16,520 nucleotides of DNA from a bacterium (lineage in GTDB: Bacteria; ARS69), in the NCBI GenBank assembly GCA_025774865.1, contig JALGZO010000757.1, positions 1 through 16,520 of the forward strand, read 5' to 3'. Positions within the stretch are counted from its first letter, which is position 1, and every line of letters starts with the position of its first letter. Below are positions 1-7,927 of this stretch, piece after piece. The translations under genes and the position numbers were made by a program. Below the pieces are notes generated by a model. That model was not told the origin of the DNA. It made no database searches and was given only the letters and a program-made list of their open reading frames with translations.

Positions 1-747
1 ACGCCGCACGAGGAGCACGACTCGCGTCAGCGCGACCGTCGGGCGCCTGGGCGGCAGCTCCGGAAGGGCTTCGGTGAGGTTCTCTCGTCGCGCCGCGCAC
101 GTCCGCTCGAGCGGGCAGGCCACGCACTCCGGCCCGACGGGCCTGCACACGAGCGCCCCGAACTCCATCTGCGCCTGGTTGACCTCGCCGGGCTCGCCCT
201 GAGCGACGACCTGTTCCGCCACCCGCCACAGCAATCGCGACACTGCCGCCTTCGAAACGTCGCCGCGGATGCCGAACGCGCGGGTCAGCACGCGTGTGAC
301 GTTCCCGTCGAGGATCGGAGCCCGCCGCCCCCCGGCGATCGAGAGGATCGCACCGGCCGTGTATCGACCGATTCCCGGCAGCGCGAGCACGGCGTCGGGA
401 TCTGCGGGAAACTCCCCGGCGTGCCGGCGAACGATTTCCCGCGCCCCCGCGAGCAGCATCCTCGCCCGCCGGTAGTATCCGAGCCCACTCCACGCCTCCA
501 GAACCTCCTCCTCGCTCGCGGCGGCGAGAGCGTCGATGCCCGGAAAGCGGCGCAGGAACCTTTCGTAGAATGGAAGAACCGTCCCCACTTGCGTTTGCTG
601 GAGCATGATCTCGGACACCCAGATGTGGTACGGGGTGGGATCGCGGCGCCAGGGCAGATCGCGGGCGTTCTCCCGAAACCAGGGAACGAGCGCGCTTCGA
701 TAGGCGGAGACCGCTTCCGGGGCGGGGAGTGGGAGATCCGGACTCAT
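1..747 (-). CDS. mutY: A/G-specific adenine glycosylase MutY (C-terminus beyond window)
   Basis: Base-excision repair enzyme that removes adenine mispaired with 8-oxoguanine. The 249 visible residues cover the HhH-GPD catalytic domain and the iron-sulfur cluster. Visible motifs are LPWR (31-34), SEIMLQQTQV with the catalytic Glu46, the helix-hairpin-helix LPGIGRYTAG (123-132) and ILDGNV with the catalytic Asp147. The cluster is C-X6-C-X2-C-X5-C at Cys201, 208, 211 and 217. The family is usually about 350 residues, so the C-terminal Nudix-like 8-oxoG recognition domain is missing only because the window ends; its first strand (VVLLVRR) is just visible. The ATG at 747 is preceded by GAGGG four bases upstream and by a good promoter. 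The gene is divergent from the Lon-type protease. Family assignment is firm. Confidence 0.96.
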   Translation of the reverse strand, partial: MSPDLPLPAPEAVSAYRSALVPWFRENARDLPWRRDPTPYHIWVSEIMLQQTQVGTVLPFYERFLRRFPGIDALAAASEEEVLEAWSGLGYYRRARMLLAGAREIVRRHAGEFPADPDAVLALPGIGRYTAGAILSIAGGRRAPILDGNVTRVLTRAFGIRGDVSKAAVSRLLWRVAEQVVAQGEPGEVNQAQMEFGALVCRPVGPECVACPLERTCAARRENLTEALPELPPRRPTVALTRVVLLVRR

Positions 748-767
748 GAGACCCTCGAAAGAGGCCG

Positions 768-796
768 ATTCTAGCGGTCTCGGGGGCCTCTGGGAA
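768..796 (-). promoter_or_regulatory. Predicted sigma70-type promoter of mutY
   Basis: Read on the minus strand: -35 TTCCCA (791-796), a 17-base spacer and -10 TAGAAT (768-773, five of six consensus bases). Transcription would start near 761, giving a leader of about 14 bases that includes the GAGGG ribosome site. Prediction from pattern only. Confidence 0.5.
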
Positions 797-813
797 CCGG
801 CCGCCCCCGCGCC

Positions 814-842
814 TCCCCAGATCCACCGCGACCCGGTATGAT
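814..842 (+). promoter_or_regulatory. Predicted promoter of the Lon-type protease gene
   Basis: -35 TCCCCA (814-819, weak), a 17-base spacer and -10 TATGAT (837-842, five of six consensus bases). Transcription would start near 849-850. No heat-shock (sigma32 or CIRCE) element is visible. The -35 is poor, so the call rests on the -10 and on its fit with the ATG start at 873. Confidence 0.4.
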
Positions 843-860
843 TCGCTCGCCACGAACCCC

Positions 861-866
861 GTGAGG
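861..866 (+). promoter_or_regulatory. Ribosome binding site that decides the lon start
   Basis: GTGAGG lies six bases before the ATG at 873. The GTG inside it (861) is in frame and could be read as an earlier start, but no purine-rich site precedes it and it would sit only about 11 bases from the predicted transcription start. The ATG at 873 is therefore preferred. Confidence 0.5.
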
Positions 867-872
867 CCACGA

Positions 873-3332
873 ATGACCGAACCGCTCATCCCGGCACCGC
901 CCCTACCCGAGGTCGCCCCCGAGCAACTGCGCTGGAAGTGCGACCCGTCTGCCTTCCGGTTCCGCGACACGTCGGAGCTCGAGCCGATCCGCGACATCAT
1001 CGGCCAGGACCGGGCGCTGCGCGCGATTCAGCTCGGGCTGGAGATGAAATCTCCGGGCTACAACATCTTCCTCTCGGGATTCGTCGGGACGGGGCGCAAC
1101 ACGACCGTGAGCCGCGTCCTTCAGAAGCTCGACCGCGGCGAGGAATCGCCACCCGACCTCTGCTACGTCTTCAACTTCCGGGACCCCGACTGCCCACGCG
1201 CCCTCCTCGTGCCGGCGTCGAAGGGCTGCGACCTCGTCCAGCGGATGCGAAGGCTCGTGCGGCAGCTCGCGCGCGACGTTCCCAAGGTCTTCGAAGGTCA
1301 GACCTACCAGCGGGCCAGGGCCACGATCCGGAAGCGCTACGAGAAGCGCCAGCGGTCGGTCGTCGAGCAATTCCAGAAGCGTGCGGAAAAGGAAGGGTTC
1401 GCCCTCGTTCAAGTCCAGGCGGGAGCGATCGCGAACCCGGAAGTCGTGCCACTGATCGACGGCGAGCCGAAGTTTCTCTCGGACCTCGAGGAGGCGGTGG
1501 ACGGGGGGACGTTCGACGCGAAGAAGCTCGAACAGCTCCGCGACCGACAGGTGGAGTTCAGTTCGGAGCTCCCCACCGTGTTCAAAGAGGCTATGAAGGT
1601 CGAGACCGAGATGATGGTGCGCATCCAGGAGCTCGACGTTCGCTCGGTCAAACCGATCGTGGCCACGTGCGTCAGCGACGTCCGCGACGCCTTCTCCGAA
1701 CTGCCCGAGGTTCTCGATTACCTCGAGCAGGTCCAGGAGCACGTACTCGAGAACCTCGCGCCGTTCGTCGGGACCCACCCCATCCCGCGTCCTTCCCCCA
1801 CTGGCAACGGAATCGGCGAGTCCGAGGAACCCGGGGGACCGATCGAGTACCGGGTGAACCTCGTCGTCGACAATCGACGCGTCCGGGGGGCGCCGGTCCT
1901 GACGGAGGACGTGGCCACGTCGGCGCATCTCTTCGGCTTCGTGGAGCGGTCCTTCTCGACCGAAGGCGAGGGACCCGTCAATCACATGAAGATCAAAGGG
2001 GGGCGCCTTCACGAGGCGAACGGGGGCTACCTCATCCTGAACACCTCGGACCTGTTCAGCGAGCCGCCCGACGTCTGGAACCAGTTGAAGCGGGTCCTCC
2101 GCACCGGCAAGCTCGAGATTCCCACCTCGCCACCGGGATCGATGCTGGGGCCGTCCCCCGTGAAGCCGGAGCCGGTGCCCATTTCCGTGAAGGTGGTGCT
2201 GATCGGGGACCACCACCAGTACGCGATCCTCCATGCGTACGAGGAGGACTTCCGCAAGATCTTCAAGGTCCGCGCGGACTTCGACACGGAGATGTCGAAC
2301 GGTCTCGAGAACATCGTCCAGTACGGCTCCTTCGTGCAGCGGCTCGCTCAGGAAGAAGGCATCCTGGCGTTCGACCGGGGGGCCCTGTCCGCCACCGCGG
2401 AGTACGGTAGCCGCCTCGCCGGGCGCAAGAGCAAGCTGTCCACCCGATTCAACCTCATCGCGGATCTAGCACGGGAGGCCACCTACTTCGCTCGCCTGGC
2501 CGGCGCCAAGAAGGTCGGCGCCGAACACGTGGAGAAGGCCCTCGAGGAGAAGGACCACCGCGACAACCTCGCCGAGGAGAAGATGCGCGAGCAGATCGAG
2601 GACGGTTCGATCTTCATCGACGTCGAAGGTCAGAAGGTCGGCACGGTGAACGGGCTCGCCGTCTACGAGTCGGGTGACCACGTGTTCGGCCTTCCGTCGA
2701 GGATCACCGCCACGGTCAGCCTCGGCAACGCCGGCATCATCAACATCGAGCGAGAAGCGGACCTTTCCGGCCGGACGCACGACAAGGGCGTGCAGATCCT
2801 GTCCGGGTATCTGCGATCGAAATACGCGCAGGAGAAGCCGCTGACGCTCAGCGCGTCACTCTGCTTCGAACAATCGTATTCCGGGATCGACGGCGACAGC
2901 GCGTCCTCCACCGAGCTCTTCGCGCTTCTGTCCGCGATCGCCGAGCTACCCCTACGACAGGATGTCGCCGTCACCGGATCGGTGAACCAGAGCGGCGAGA
3001 TCCAGCCGATCGGCGGCGTCAACGAGAAGATCGAGGGGTTCTTCGCGATCTGCGAGGCGAGGGGACTCACCGGCACGCAGGGGGTCATGATCCCGGCCGC
3101 CAACGTCCCGGACCTGATGCTGCGACGGCGGGTCGTGGAGGCCGTGCGGGAAGGCCGCTTTCACGTCTGGGCGGTGGGTACCATGGACCAGGGGTTCGAG
3201 GTCCTGACCGGGGTCGCGGCCGGCGACAAGCAAGGGCGCCGCGCCTACCCGCTCGGCACCGCCAACGGACGCGTCGATCAGCGCTTGAAGAAGCTCGCGA
3301 ACCTGATGCGGGACTACGGCGGGCACAACTGA
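873..3332 (+). CDS. Lon-type ATP-dependent protease (AAA_32 / LonB-like class, peptidase S16)
   Basis: An 819-residue cytoplasmic protease of the Lon-related class that has an N-terminal AAA_32 ATPase with a long helical insertion and a C-terminal Lon proteolytic domain. In order: the conserved start IIGQDRALRAIQLGL, the P-loop region GFVGTGRNTT (about 69-78), a charged helical insert (about 120-290), ANGGYLILN (Walker B region, about 383-390), the sensor-2-like KLSTRF, then the protease domain from about residue 580. The catalytic dyad is visible: Ser676 in GDSASS and Lys719 in GGVNEK, 43 residues apart as in E. coli Lon. Two ATPase positions are atypical: Arg75 replaces the Walker A lysine and Asn390 the Walker B aspartate. 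Length is normal for the class. A GTG at 861 would add four residues. Its substrates are unknown; a quality-control role is inferred. Confidence 0.93.
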   Translation: MTEPLIPAPPLPEVAPEQLRWKCDPSAFRFRDTSELEPIRDIIGQDRALRAIQLGLEMKSPGYNIFLSGFVGTGRNTTVSRVLQKLDRGEESPPDLCYVFNFRDPDCPRALLVPASKGCDLVQRMRRLVRQLARDVPKVFEGQTYQRARATIRKRYEKRQRSVVEQFQKRAEKEGFALVQVQAGAIANPEVVPLIDGEPKFLSDLEEAVDGGTFDAKKLEQLRDRQVEFSSELPTVFKEAMKVETEMMVRIQELDVRSVKPIVATCVSDVRDAFSELPEVLDYLEQVQEHVLENLAPFVGTHPIPRPSPTGNGIGESEEPGGPIEYRVNLVVDNRRVRGAPVLTEDVATSAHLFGFVERSFSTEGEGPVNHMKIKGGRLHEANGGYLILNTSDLFSEPPDVWNQLKRVLRTGKLEIPTSPPGSMLGPSPVKPEPVPISVKVVLIGDHHQYAILHAYEEDFRKIFKVRADFDTEMSNGLENIVQYGSFVQRLAQEEGILAFDRGALSATAEYGSRLAGRKSKLSTRFNLIADLAREATYFARLAGAKKVGAEHVEKALEEKDHRDNLAEEKMREQIEDGSIFIDVEGQKVGTVNGLAVYESGDHVFGLPSRITATVSLGNAGIINIEREADLSGRTHDKGVQILSGYLRSKYAQEKPLTLSASLCFEQSYSGIDGDSASSTELFALLSAIAELPLRQDVAVTGSVNQSGEIQPIGGVNEKIEGFFAICEARGLTGTQGVMIPAANVPDLMLRRRVVEAVREGRFHVWAVGTMDQGFEVLTGVAAGDKQGRRAYPLGTANGRVDQRLKKLANLMRDYGGHN

Positions 3333-3350
3333 GCTACGGGGCCGCTGACC

Positions 3351-5453
3351 CTAACGCCGGAGTCGAACGAGCTTCTTGACGACCGTGTCCGGTCCCGCCA
3401 CCAGCCGCGCGAAGTAGATTCCGGAGGCCACCGGCCGACCGTGCCGGTCCCGTCCATCCCAGACGGCGAAGTCCTCGCCCGCCTCGCGTTCCTCGTCGAC
3501 CAGGGTCCGCACCCGCCTCCCACCCACGTCGTGGATCGCGAGCCGCACGGTGCCACGCGCGGGCATCACCCACGAGAACTGCGTCGCCGCCGAGCTCGGG
3601 TTCGGGCGTGGCGGGTAGAACGTGAACACGCTCGCGCCGAGACCGGACGTCTCCACCGAAGTGCCGGCCAGGGGCGTCGTCGACTGAAACGCGTAGAGGT
3701 GGCCGTCGCTCGCCCCCACGAAGAGCATGTTCCCCGAAACCGCGGGGGAGGATGCGACGGGGGTGCCGAAGTACCACTTCCAGAGTTCGGTTCCCGCATC
3801 GAGGTCGAGCGCGTAGAGGTAGCCGTCCAGGGATCCGACGTACGCCACCCTCCCCGTGATCGCCGGCGTCCCCATGGTCCCGGACGCGTCCCGGATCCCC
3901 GACACCATGTGATAGAGCTCGGGGCCCACCGGGTGGGACCAGAGGCTCGCCCCATCCGTGGCGCTCACCCCTTCGATCGTGCCGTCCCGGCCGGCCACGA
4001 CGACCACATCGTGGGCGAGCGCGGGGGATCCCGTCCCGTTGCCGAAGTTCACCGGTGATGTCCAGGAGATCGCCCCCAGCTCGTCGCGCGCGGTGAGTTT
4101 CTGGTTGTTCTTGTCGGCGTCGCCGACCACGTAGAGGATCGCCCCCGTCCAGATCGGCGATCGAAACGCGCCTTCGTCCACCCACACGCGCCCGCCCGTC
4201 GCGCGGTCGACGATCGCGAGACCCCCCTGGTTGAGCGGCGACACCCCGTAGAACCCGAAGTAGACGTAGTTCGCACCGACCGCCGGGCCGGAGTAGATGT
4301 ACGGGAACCAGTCTCCCCCCAAGGGATCCGTTTGCCAGTCGACGGCGCCGGTCGCCCACTCGATCTGGAGCGGGCGAGGTTCGGCCCCGACCCAGGCGAC
4401 GTCGCCGGAGAAGACCGGCGCCGTCATGTGGTAGCGCGAGACCGGGCTGGCGGTACTCCAGAGCAACTGCCCGGTCGCCGCGTCCAACCCGTAGACCGAG
4501 TCGGTGATCGCCGTGGCCAGGACGACGCCGCCGGCCACCGCCGGGGCGAGCGCGACACCCCCCGGGAAGTGCGTGAACCAGTCCACGGCTCCCGTCTCGG
4601 CGTCGCAGGCCATGACTCCGGCCTCGCTCACGTCGCGCTCCGGGCGCGAGCCGAAGTACACGGTTCCATTCGCGACGACCGGCGAGTTCAGGGCCACCAG
4701 GCCCGCCGACGGCGTCGACCAGGCGAGCTCCAGGGGCGGGGTAAGCTCATGCGCGACGAAGCTCGAGCCAGCCGGTCCATTGCGGAACATCGGCCAGTCC
4801 AGGTTCGGATTTCGCACGATCGGAACCACCGTGGCCCGTTCGAAGGAAGACATGATCGAGATCGGCGTTCCGTCGGCGAAGCTACCCGTCACCGTGATGT
4901 CGTACGTGCCTTCGGGCAGCGACGAGACGTCGAGTAGCTCTCGCCAGAGAGAGATCCCCTGCTGCGCGAGCGACACGGGCCCCGCCGTTCCTCCCGGACC
5001 GGAGACGCTCGCCGAGAGCGACGCTACGAGCGACGACGTGTCGTACGCCTGGACCATCACGTCGAGTGACGATCCGCCGAGCGCCTGTCCGGACTGCGGG
5101 TGCGTGATCTCCGCGCGGTGATCGACCGAGAACCGCCGAAGCTCGTAGCCGATGGTGCCGTCCGATTCGAAGGTGACGAAGCCGAACGCCCGTGGCGTCC
5201 GATCGAGCGGACCGATCGGGGTCCGGCCGAGATTGAACTCGAGGATCCCCTCGGGGCGATCGGTGAGCTGAAGCGCGTGCCAGTGCCCTGAGAACGAAGC
5301 GAGGATTCCGTCGGCCGCCCACTGCTCGCGCACGCTCAGATTCGACTGCTTCAAGAGATTGTGCTGGTACATGGCGAGGTGAGCGCCGGGCGGCGCGGCC
5401 GCGATGTCGTTATCCCACCACGACTCTTGGGCCCGGTGTCCCCACTGCCGCAT
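3351..5453 (-). CDS. Secreted phosphoesterase / PQQ-propeller protein, C-terminal frame after frameshift
   Basis: Downstream 700-residue frame of a gene broken by one base near 5430. It starts inside the metallophosphoesterase domain and carries that domain's last metal ligands: His31 in AMYQHN and GHWH (56-59). A beta-sandwich region follows (about 65-210). Next comes a PQQ-type beta-propeller (about 218-605) with repeated strands such as GTVYFGS, VYGLDAATGQLLW, YVGSLDGYLYALDLDAGTELW and FVGASDGHLYAF, probably seven blades. The end is a FlgD-like Ig domain (about 613-700) with PPRPNPSS, HDVGGRRVRTL and ASGIYFARL, a tail often found on exported proteins of FCB-related phyla. The first ATG of the frame (5453) is only nominal; the natural start is the GTG at 6213. 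It converges on lon, with 18 bases between stops and no hairpin terminator visible there. Confidence 0.85.
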   Translation of the reverse strand: MRQWGHRAQESWWDNDIAAAPPGAHLAMYQHNLLKQSNLSVREQWAADGILASFSGHWHALQLTDRPEGILEFNLGRTPIGPLDRTPRAFGFVTFESDGTIGYELRRFSVDHRAEITHPQSGQALGGSSLDVMVQAYDTSSLVASLSASVSGPGGTAGPVSLAQQGISLWRELLDVSSLPEGTYDITVTGSFADGTPISIMSSFERATVVPIVRNPNLDWPMFRNGPAGSSFVAHELTPPLELAWSTPSAGLVALNSPVVANGTVYFGSRPERDVSEAGVMACDAETGAVDWFTHFPGGVALAPAVAGGVVLATAITDSVYGLDAATGQLLWSTASPVSRYHMTAPVFSGDVAWVGAEPRPLQIEWATGAVDWQTDPLGGDWFPYIYSGPAVGANYVYFGFYGVSPLNQGGLAIVDRATGGRVWVDEGAFRSPIWTGAILYVVGDADKNNQKLTARDELGAISWTSPVNFGNGTGSPALAHDVVVVAGRDGTIEGVSATDGASLWSHPVGPELYHMVSGIRDASGTMGTPAITGRVAYVGSLDGYLYALDLDAGTELWKWYFGTPVASSPAVSGNMLFVGASDGHLYAFQSTTPLAGTSVETSGLGASVFTFYPPRPNPSSAATQFSWVMPARGTVRLAIHDVGGRRVRTLVDEEREAGEDFAVWDGRDRHGRPVASGIYFARLVAGPDTVVKKLVRLRR

Positions 5454-6213
5454 TCTCGTTGTTGTGGATCATCATGTGCCAGCTTCCGACCTCGACGGAG
5501 TAATACGGCGGGCCCACGTACAGTTCGTAGTACGCCATCGGGGTCGACGTGCCCAACGTGTCGTGATTCCCGACGACGTGGAGAACCGGGAAGTCGGAGG
5601 CCGCCAGCTGCGACACGTAGTTGTTCCAGTGCGTGGAATCCGAGCCCACCTGAACGATGTCCCCCGTGTTGATCAGGAACGACGGCGGCACGGCGAGCTC
5701 GTTGATCTCCAGCAGATCGTCGTCGAGGTGGCCCTGGCCCCACGTCTTGATCTGAGTGTCGGTGATGTGCACCCAGTGGACCGGGTCGGTGGCGGTGGCG
5801 GGGTTCGTCCTCAGGCCGAAGTCGACCGTGTCCGGACCCGCCGTACCGACCGGCACCCAGTGGTACCAATCAGTGGTCGGCCAGTAGCCGGCGGGAATCG
5901 TCATCGTCGCGAACCGGTACAGCGCTCGGTCGACCCAGACGTCGAGCTCGCCCAGGGCGTCGGTCGCGAGGACTTCGACCCCGTTCGTGAACCGCACGTC
6001 GGCGATCCCCGGCTCACCCCCCTGGCGAACGCCGTCTTCGTCGAGGTCGTGAAAGACCCGGCAGTGAACGAAGATGGAATCAGGCTGCGCGACCGCGACG
6101 GCGGTCACCGTCCAAGACAAGAGAAGTGCGACGATCGATCCGGTGGCCGCACGTCGACCCGTGGCGAGTTGGCAGGAGCCCGAAGACACGGCAGCCTCAA
6201 CAGCGGGGGTCAC
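5410..6213 (-). CDS. Secreted calcineurin-like phosphoesterase, N-terminal frame before frameshift
   Basis: First 267 residues of the broken gene. A GTG start leads into a signal peptide: GRRAATG, a hydrophobic stretch of about 15 residues, then a probable cut after AVAVA near residue 42. An SdrD-B-like domain follows (about 46-95, FHDLDEDGVRQGGEPGIA), as in the N-terminal domain of many exported calcineurin-like phosphoesterases. The phosphoesterase core then shows TDTQ (151-154), INTGD (181-185) and GNHD (215-218). The usual D-x-H of motif I is D-x-Q. The frame runs out as TPGPRVVVG; removing one base gives TPAQESWWDND and joins the next frame, making a 953-residue protein. An internal GTG eight codons in is an alternative start. 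It lies 62 bases after the Nudix gene. Alone, this product lacks the GHxH metal ligands and should be inactive. Confidence 0.82.
   Translation of the reverse strand: MTPAVEAAVSSGSCQLATGRRAATGSIVALLLSWTVTAVAVAQPDSIFVHCRVFHDLDEDGVRQGGEPGIADVRFTNGVEVLATDALGELDVWVDRALYRFATMTIPAGYWPTTDWYHWVPVGTAGPDTVDFGLRTNPATATDPVHWVHITDTQIKTWGQGHLDDDLLEINELAVPPSFLINTGDIVQVGSDSTHWNNYVSQLAASDFPVLHVVGNHDTLGTSTPMAYYELYVGPPYYSVEVGSWHMMIHNNENAAVGTPGPRVVVG
5428..5440 (-). other. Frameshift site inside the phosphoesterase gene
   Basis: On the minus strand the text is ...ACACCGGGCCCAAGAG... The upstream frame reads ACA-CCG-GGC-CCA, the downstream frame GCC-CAA-GAG. Deleting one G from the GGG run (5432-5434) restores a continuous, domain-consistent protein. 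Both flanking frames look well conserved, so this is either a recent one-base insertion or a sequencing or assembly error in a G/C run. No convincing programmed +1 site (a slow codon or stop in the A site) is present. Confidence 0.75.
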
Positions 6214-6275
6214 GATCGGGGCAAAGCGACGGACCCACAGGATAGCATGCGGCTCCGCGCGAATGGAGGTGGAGG

Positions 6276-6782
6276 TTAGCGGAGATTTCGGGAGAGCCCC
6301 ACTCCGGCTCCTCGGCCGGCGTCGAGATAATCGCGGATCGCCTCGTGCGTGCTGTGGAACGCGAGGTCGTCCCAGGGGATCCCGGACTCCGGGAACGAAC
6401 GCGCCTCCAGGGATTCGGAAAGGGCCCGTGGCACGCCGTCGGTCACCGTTCCGCGGTAGACGATGATCACGGCCGTCTGCTGCGGATAGCTGTAGATCCC
6501 GAGCAGATCATCGAGCTGAACGCCGCAGCCGGCTTCTTCCCGAACCTCGCGCACCGCCGCGGCCTCGACGGTCTCTCCGCGGTCCACGTAGCCACCGGGG
6601 TACGTCCAGCGCCCGTACCCCGGTTCGATGGCGCGCTTCATGAGAAAGATCCCGCCCTCCCACCGGAAGATCACGCAGGCGGCGAGCTTCGGATCGAGGT
6701 AGTGCACGTGGCTGCAGGCCGGGCACGTCGGCGGCTGCCCCGCCAGCTCCGAGCCGCAGCGCACGCAGTGCTTCGCGGTCAC
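6276..6782 (-). CDS. Zinc-ribbon Nudix hydrolase
   Basis: A 168-residue pyrophosphohydrolase that cleaves a nucleoside diphosphate linked to another group. An N-terminal zinc ribbon (Cys6, Cys9, Cys20, Cys23) precedes the Nudix fold. The Nudix box is complete at 64-86: G-X5-E-X7-REV-x-EE-x-G, with Gly64, Glu70, Arg78, Glu79, Glu82, Glu83 and Gly85. The ribbon resembles that of NudC-like and ADP-ribose pyrophosphatase-like members, but the substrate cannot be read from the sequence. The GTG start at 6782 shares bases with the stop of the M20 gene (GTGA), and GGGGAG lies just upstream, so translation is probably coupled. It is the last gene of the eight-gene run. Given its neighbours, a dihydroneopterin-triphosphate pyrophosphatase role is possible but is only inference. 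Confidence 0.9.
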   Translation of the reverse strand: MTAKHCVRCGSELAGQPPTCPACSHVHYLDPKLAACVIFRWEGGIFLMKRAIEPGYGRWTYPGGYVDRGETVEAAAVREVREEAGCGVQLDDLLGIYSYPQQTAVIIVYRGTVTDGVPRALSESLEARSFPESGIPWDDLAFHSTHEAIRDYLDAGRGAGVGLSRNLR

Positions 6783-7927
6783 TCCGCTCCCCGCGACAAG
6801 AACAGCCTGGCGGCCCGCGTCATGATCTCGAGCCCGAGGGACAGCGCCCGTTCGTCGATGTCGAAGGTGGGATTGTGATGGCCTCCGGTGGGCGGCGTCG
6901 GCTGCGCTCCCACGCCGAAGAAGCAGCCCGGGACGGCGGCCAGGACGGAAGCGAAATCCTCCCCCGCCATCGTCTGCCAGCGGCCGATCACGTTCTCCGG
7001 GCCGACGATTCCCCCGGCCGCCTCCCGCACGATCTCGCTGACGCCGGGGTCGTTCACGAGAGCCTGAGTCACGCCCGTGATCTCGAGCTCTCCCCGGTCG
7101 CCCACGATCTCGTGCATTCGCCGGTGCACCTCGGCGCGCGTCTTCGCCGAGAACGTCCGGACGGTGCCCTCCATCCGCACCCGATCCGGAATGACGTTGA
7201 AGGCCGAGCCTCCGTGCATGGTCGTCACCGAGACGACGGCGCCCTCGAATGGGTCCACGCCTCGACTCACGATACTCTGGAAGCGCTGGACGATGTCCGC
7301 CGCGGCGACGATCGGATCGACGCACACCTGCGGTTTCGCCGCGTGTCCACCGCTCCCGTGCACGTCCAGCGTGAAGACGTCCGCCGCCGCCATCATGGGA
7401 CCCGGGCTGACGATCACCTTCCCCACCGGAACGTCGTTCCAGAGATGGAGGCCGATCGCGGCGTCGACGCCCGTAAGCAGCCCCTCCTCGATCATCCGGT
7501 CCGCGCCCTGTCCGCCTTCCTCCGCCGGCTGGAACGCGAACCGCACTTGTCCGGGAAAGTCGGCGCGCGCCAAGCGGCCCGCGGCCAGGAGCGCGATCGC
7601 GGTATGCCCGTCGTGGCCGCAGGCATGCATCACGCCGTCGTTCCGGCTCTTGTACTCGACGTCGTTCGCTTCCTGGATCGGCAGTGCGTCCATGTCGGCG
7701 CGAAGGAGCAACGACGGGCGGCCCTCACCGCGCGTCGCCAGCACGCCGGTCTCGGCCACTCGTTCCACGACGTCGTAGCCGAGCTCCTTCATCCGCTCCG
7801 CGACGATTCCGGCGGTGCGAGTCTCCTGATAACCGAGCTCCGGATGTCGATGGAAGTCGCGCCGGAGACGAACGAGCTCGTCGGTTTCGTCCGCCGTCGC
7901 GCGGGCTTCGAGGGGCACCGCGTTCAC
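6779..7927 (-). CDS. M20D family amidohydrolase / metallo-aminoacylase
   Basis: A 382-residue zinc- or manganese-dependent hydrolase of the HipO/AbgB-like group that removes acyl or amino-acid groups from amide-linked compounds. Visible motifs are the N-terminal RRDFHRHPELGYQE, RADMDALPI (76-84), HACGHDGHTA (101-110) with the M20D metal ligands Cys103 and His105, AEEGGQGA with Glu136 (catalytic base) and Glu137 (metal), GLHLW with His161, GSGGHAAKP in the dimerisation domain, and GGHHNP (350-351). Length is normal and no signal peptide is seen, so it is cytoplasmic. The GTG start at 7927 overlaps the ygfZ stop by four bases, and the stop overlaps the Nudix start in the same way. Relatives include N-acetyl-diaminopimelate deacetylase, hippurate hydrolase and p-aminobenzoyl-glutamate hydrolase; the substrate here is undetermined. 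Confidence 0.92.
   Translation of the reverse strand: MNAVPLEARATADETDELVRLRRDFHRHPELGYQETRTAGIVAERMKELGYDVVERVAETGVLATRGEGRPSLLLRADMDALPIQEANDVEYKSRNDGVMHACGHDGHTAIALLAAGRLARADFPGQVRFAFQPAEEGGQGADRMIEEGLLTGVDAAIGLHLWNDVPVGKVIVSPGPMMAAADVFTLDVHGSGGHAAKPQVCVDPIVAAADIVQRFQSIVSRGVDPFEGAVVSVTTMHGGSAFNVIPDRVRMEGTVRTFSAKTRAEVHRRMHEIVGDRGELEITGVTQALVNDPGVSEIVREAAGGIVGPENVIGRWQTMAGEDFASVLAAVPGCFFGVGAQPTPPTGGHHNPTFDIDERALSLGLEIMTRAARLFLSRGAE

Noticed and set aside
903-2234. 443-codon open frame antisense to the Lon-type protease
   Set aside because: Composition is typical of the reverse of a GC-rich gene, no recognisable domain, and it is fully covered by a clear protease on the other strand.
3333-3350. 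Terminator between the converging lon and phosphoesterase genes
   Set aside because: Only 18 bases with no stem-loop and no T-run.
3334-4359. Long minus-strand frame overlapping the propeller gene in another frame
   Set aside because: Arg/Gly/Pro-rich shadow of the beta-propeller frame, with no motif.
5426-5440. Programmed +1 frameshift in the phosphoesterase gene
   Set aside because: No stop or known slippery site in the A site at the junction; a simple one-base change or error explains it better.
5404-6279. 291-codon plus-strand frame over the phosphoesterase gene
   Set aside because: Antisense shadow; the minus strand has a signal peptide and phosphoesterase motifs.
6783-7325. N-terminal extension of the Nudix frame
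   Set aside because: The frame is open upstream but lies inside the M20 gene and is Arg/Gly-rich; the zinc ribbon starts right after the GTG at 6782, which overlaps the M20 stop.
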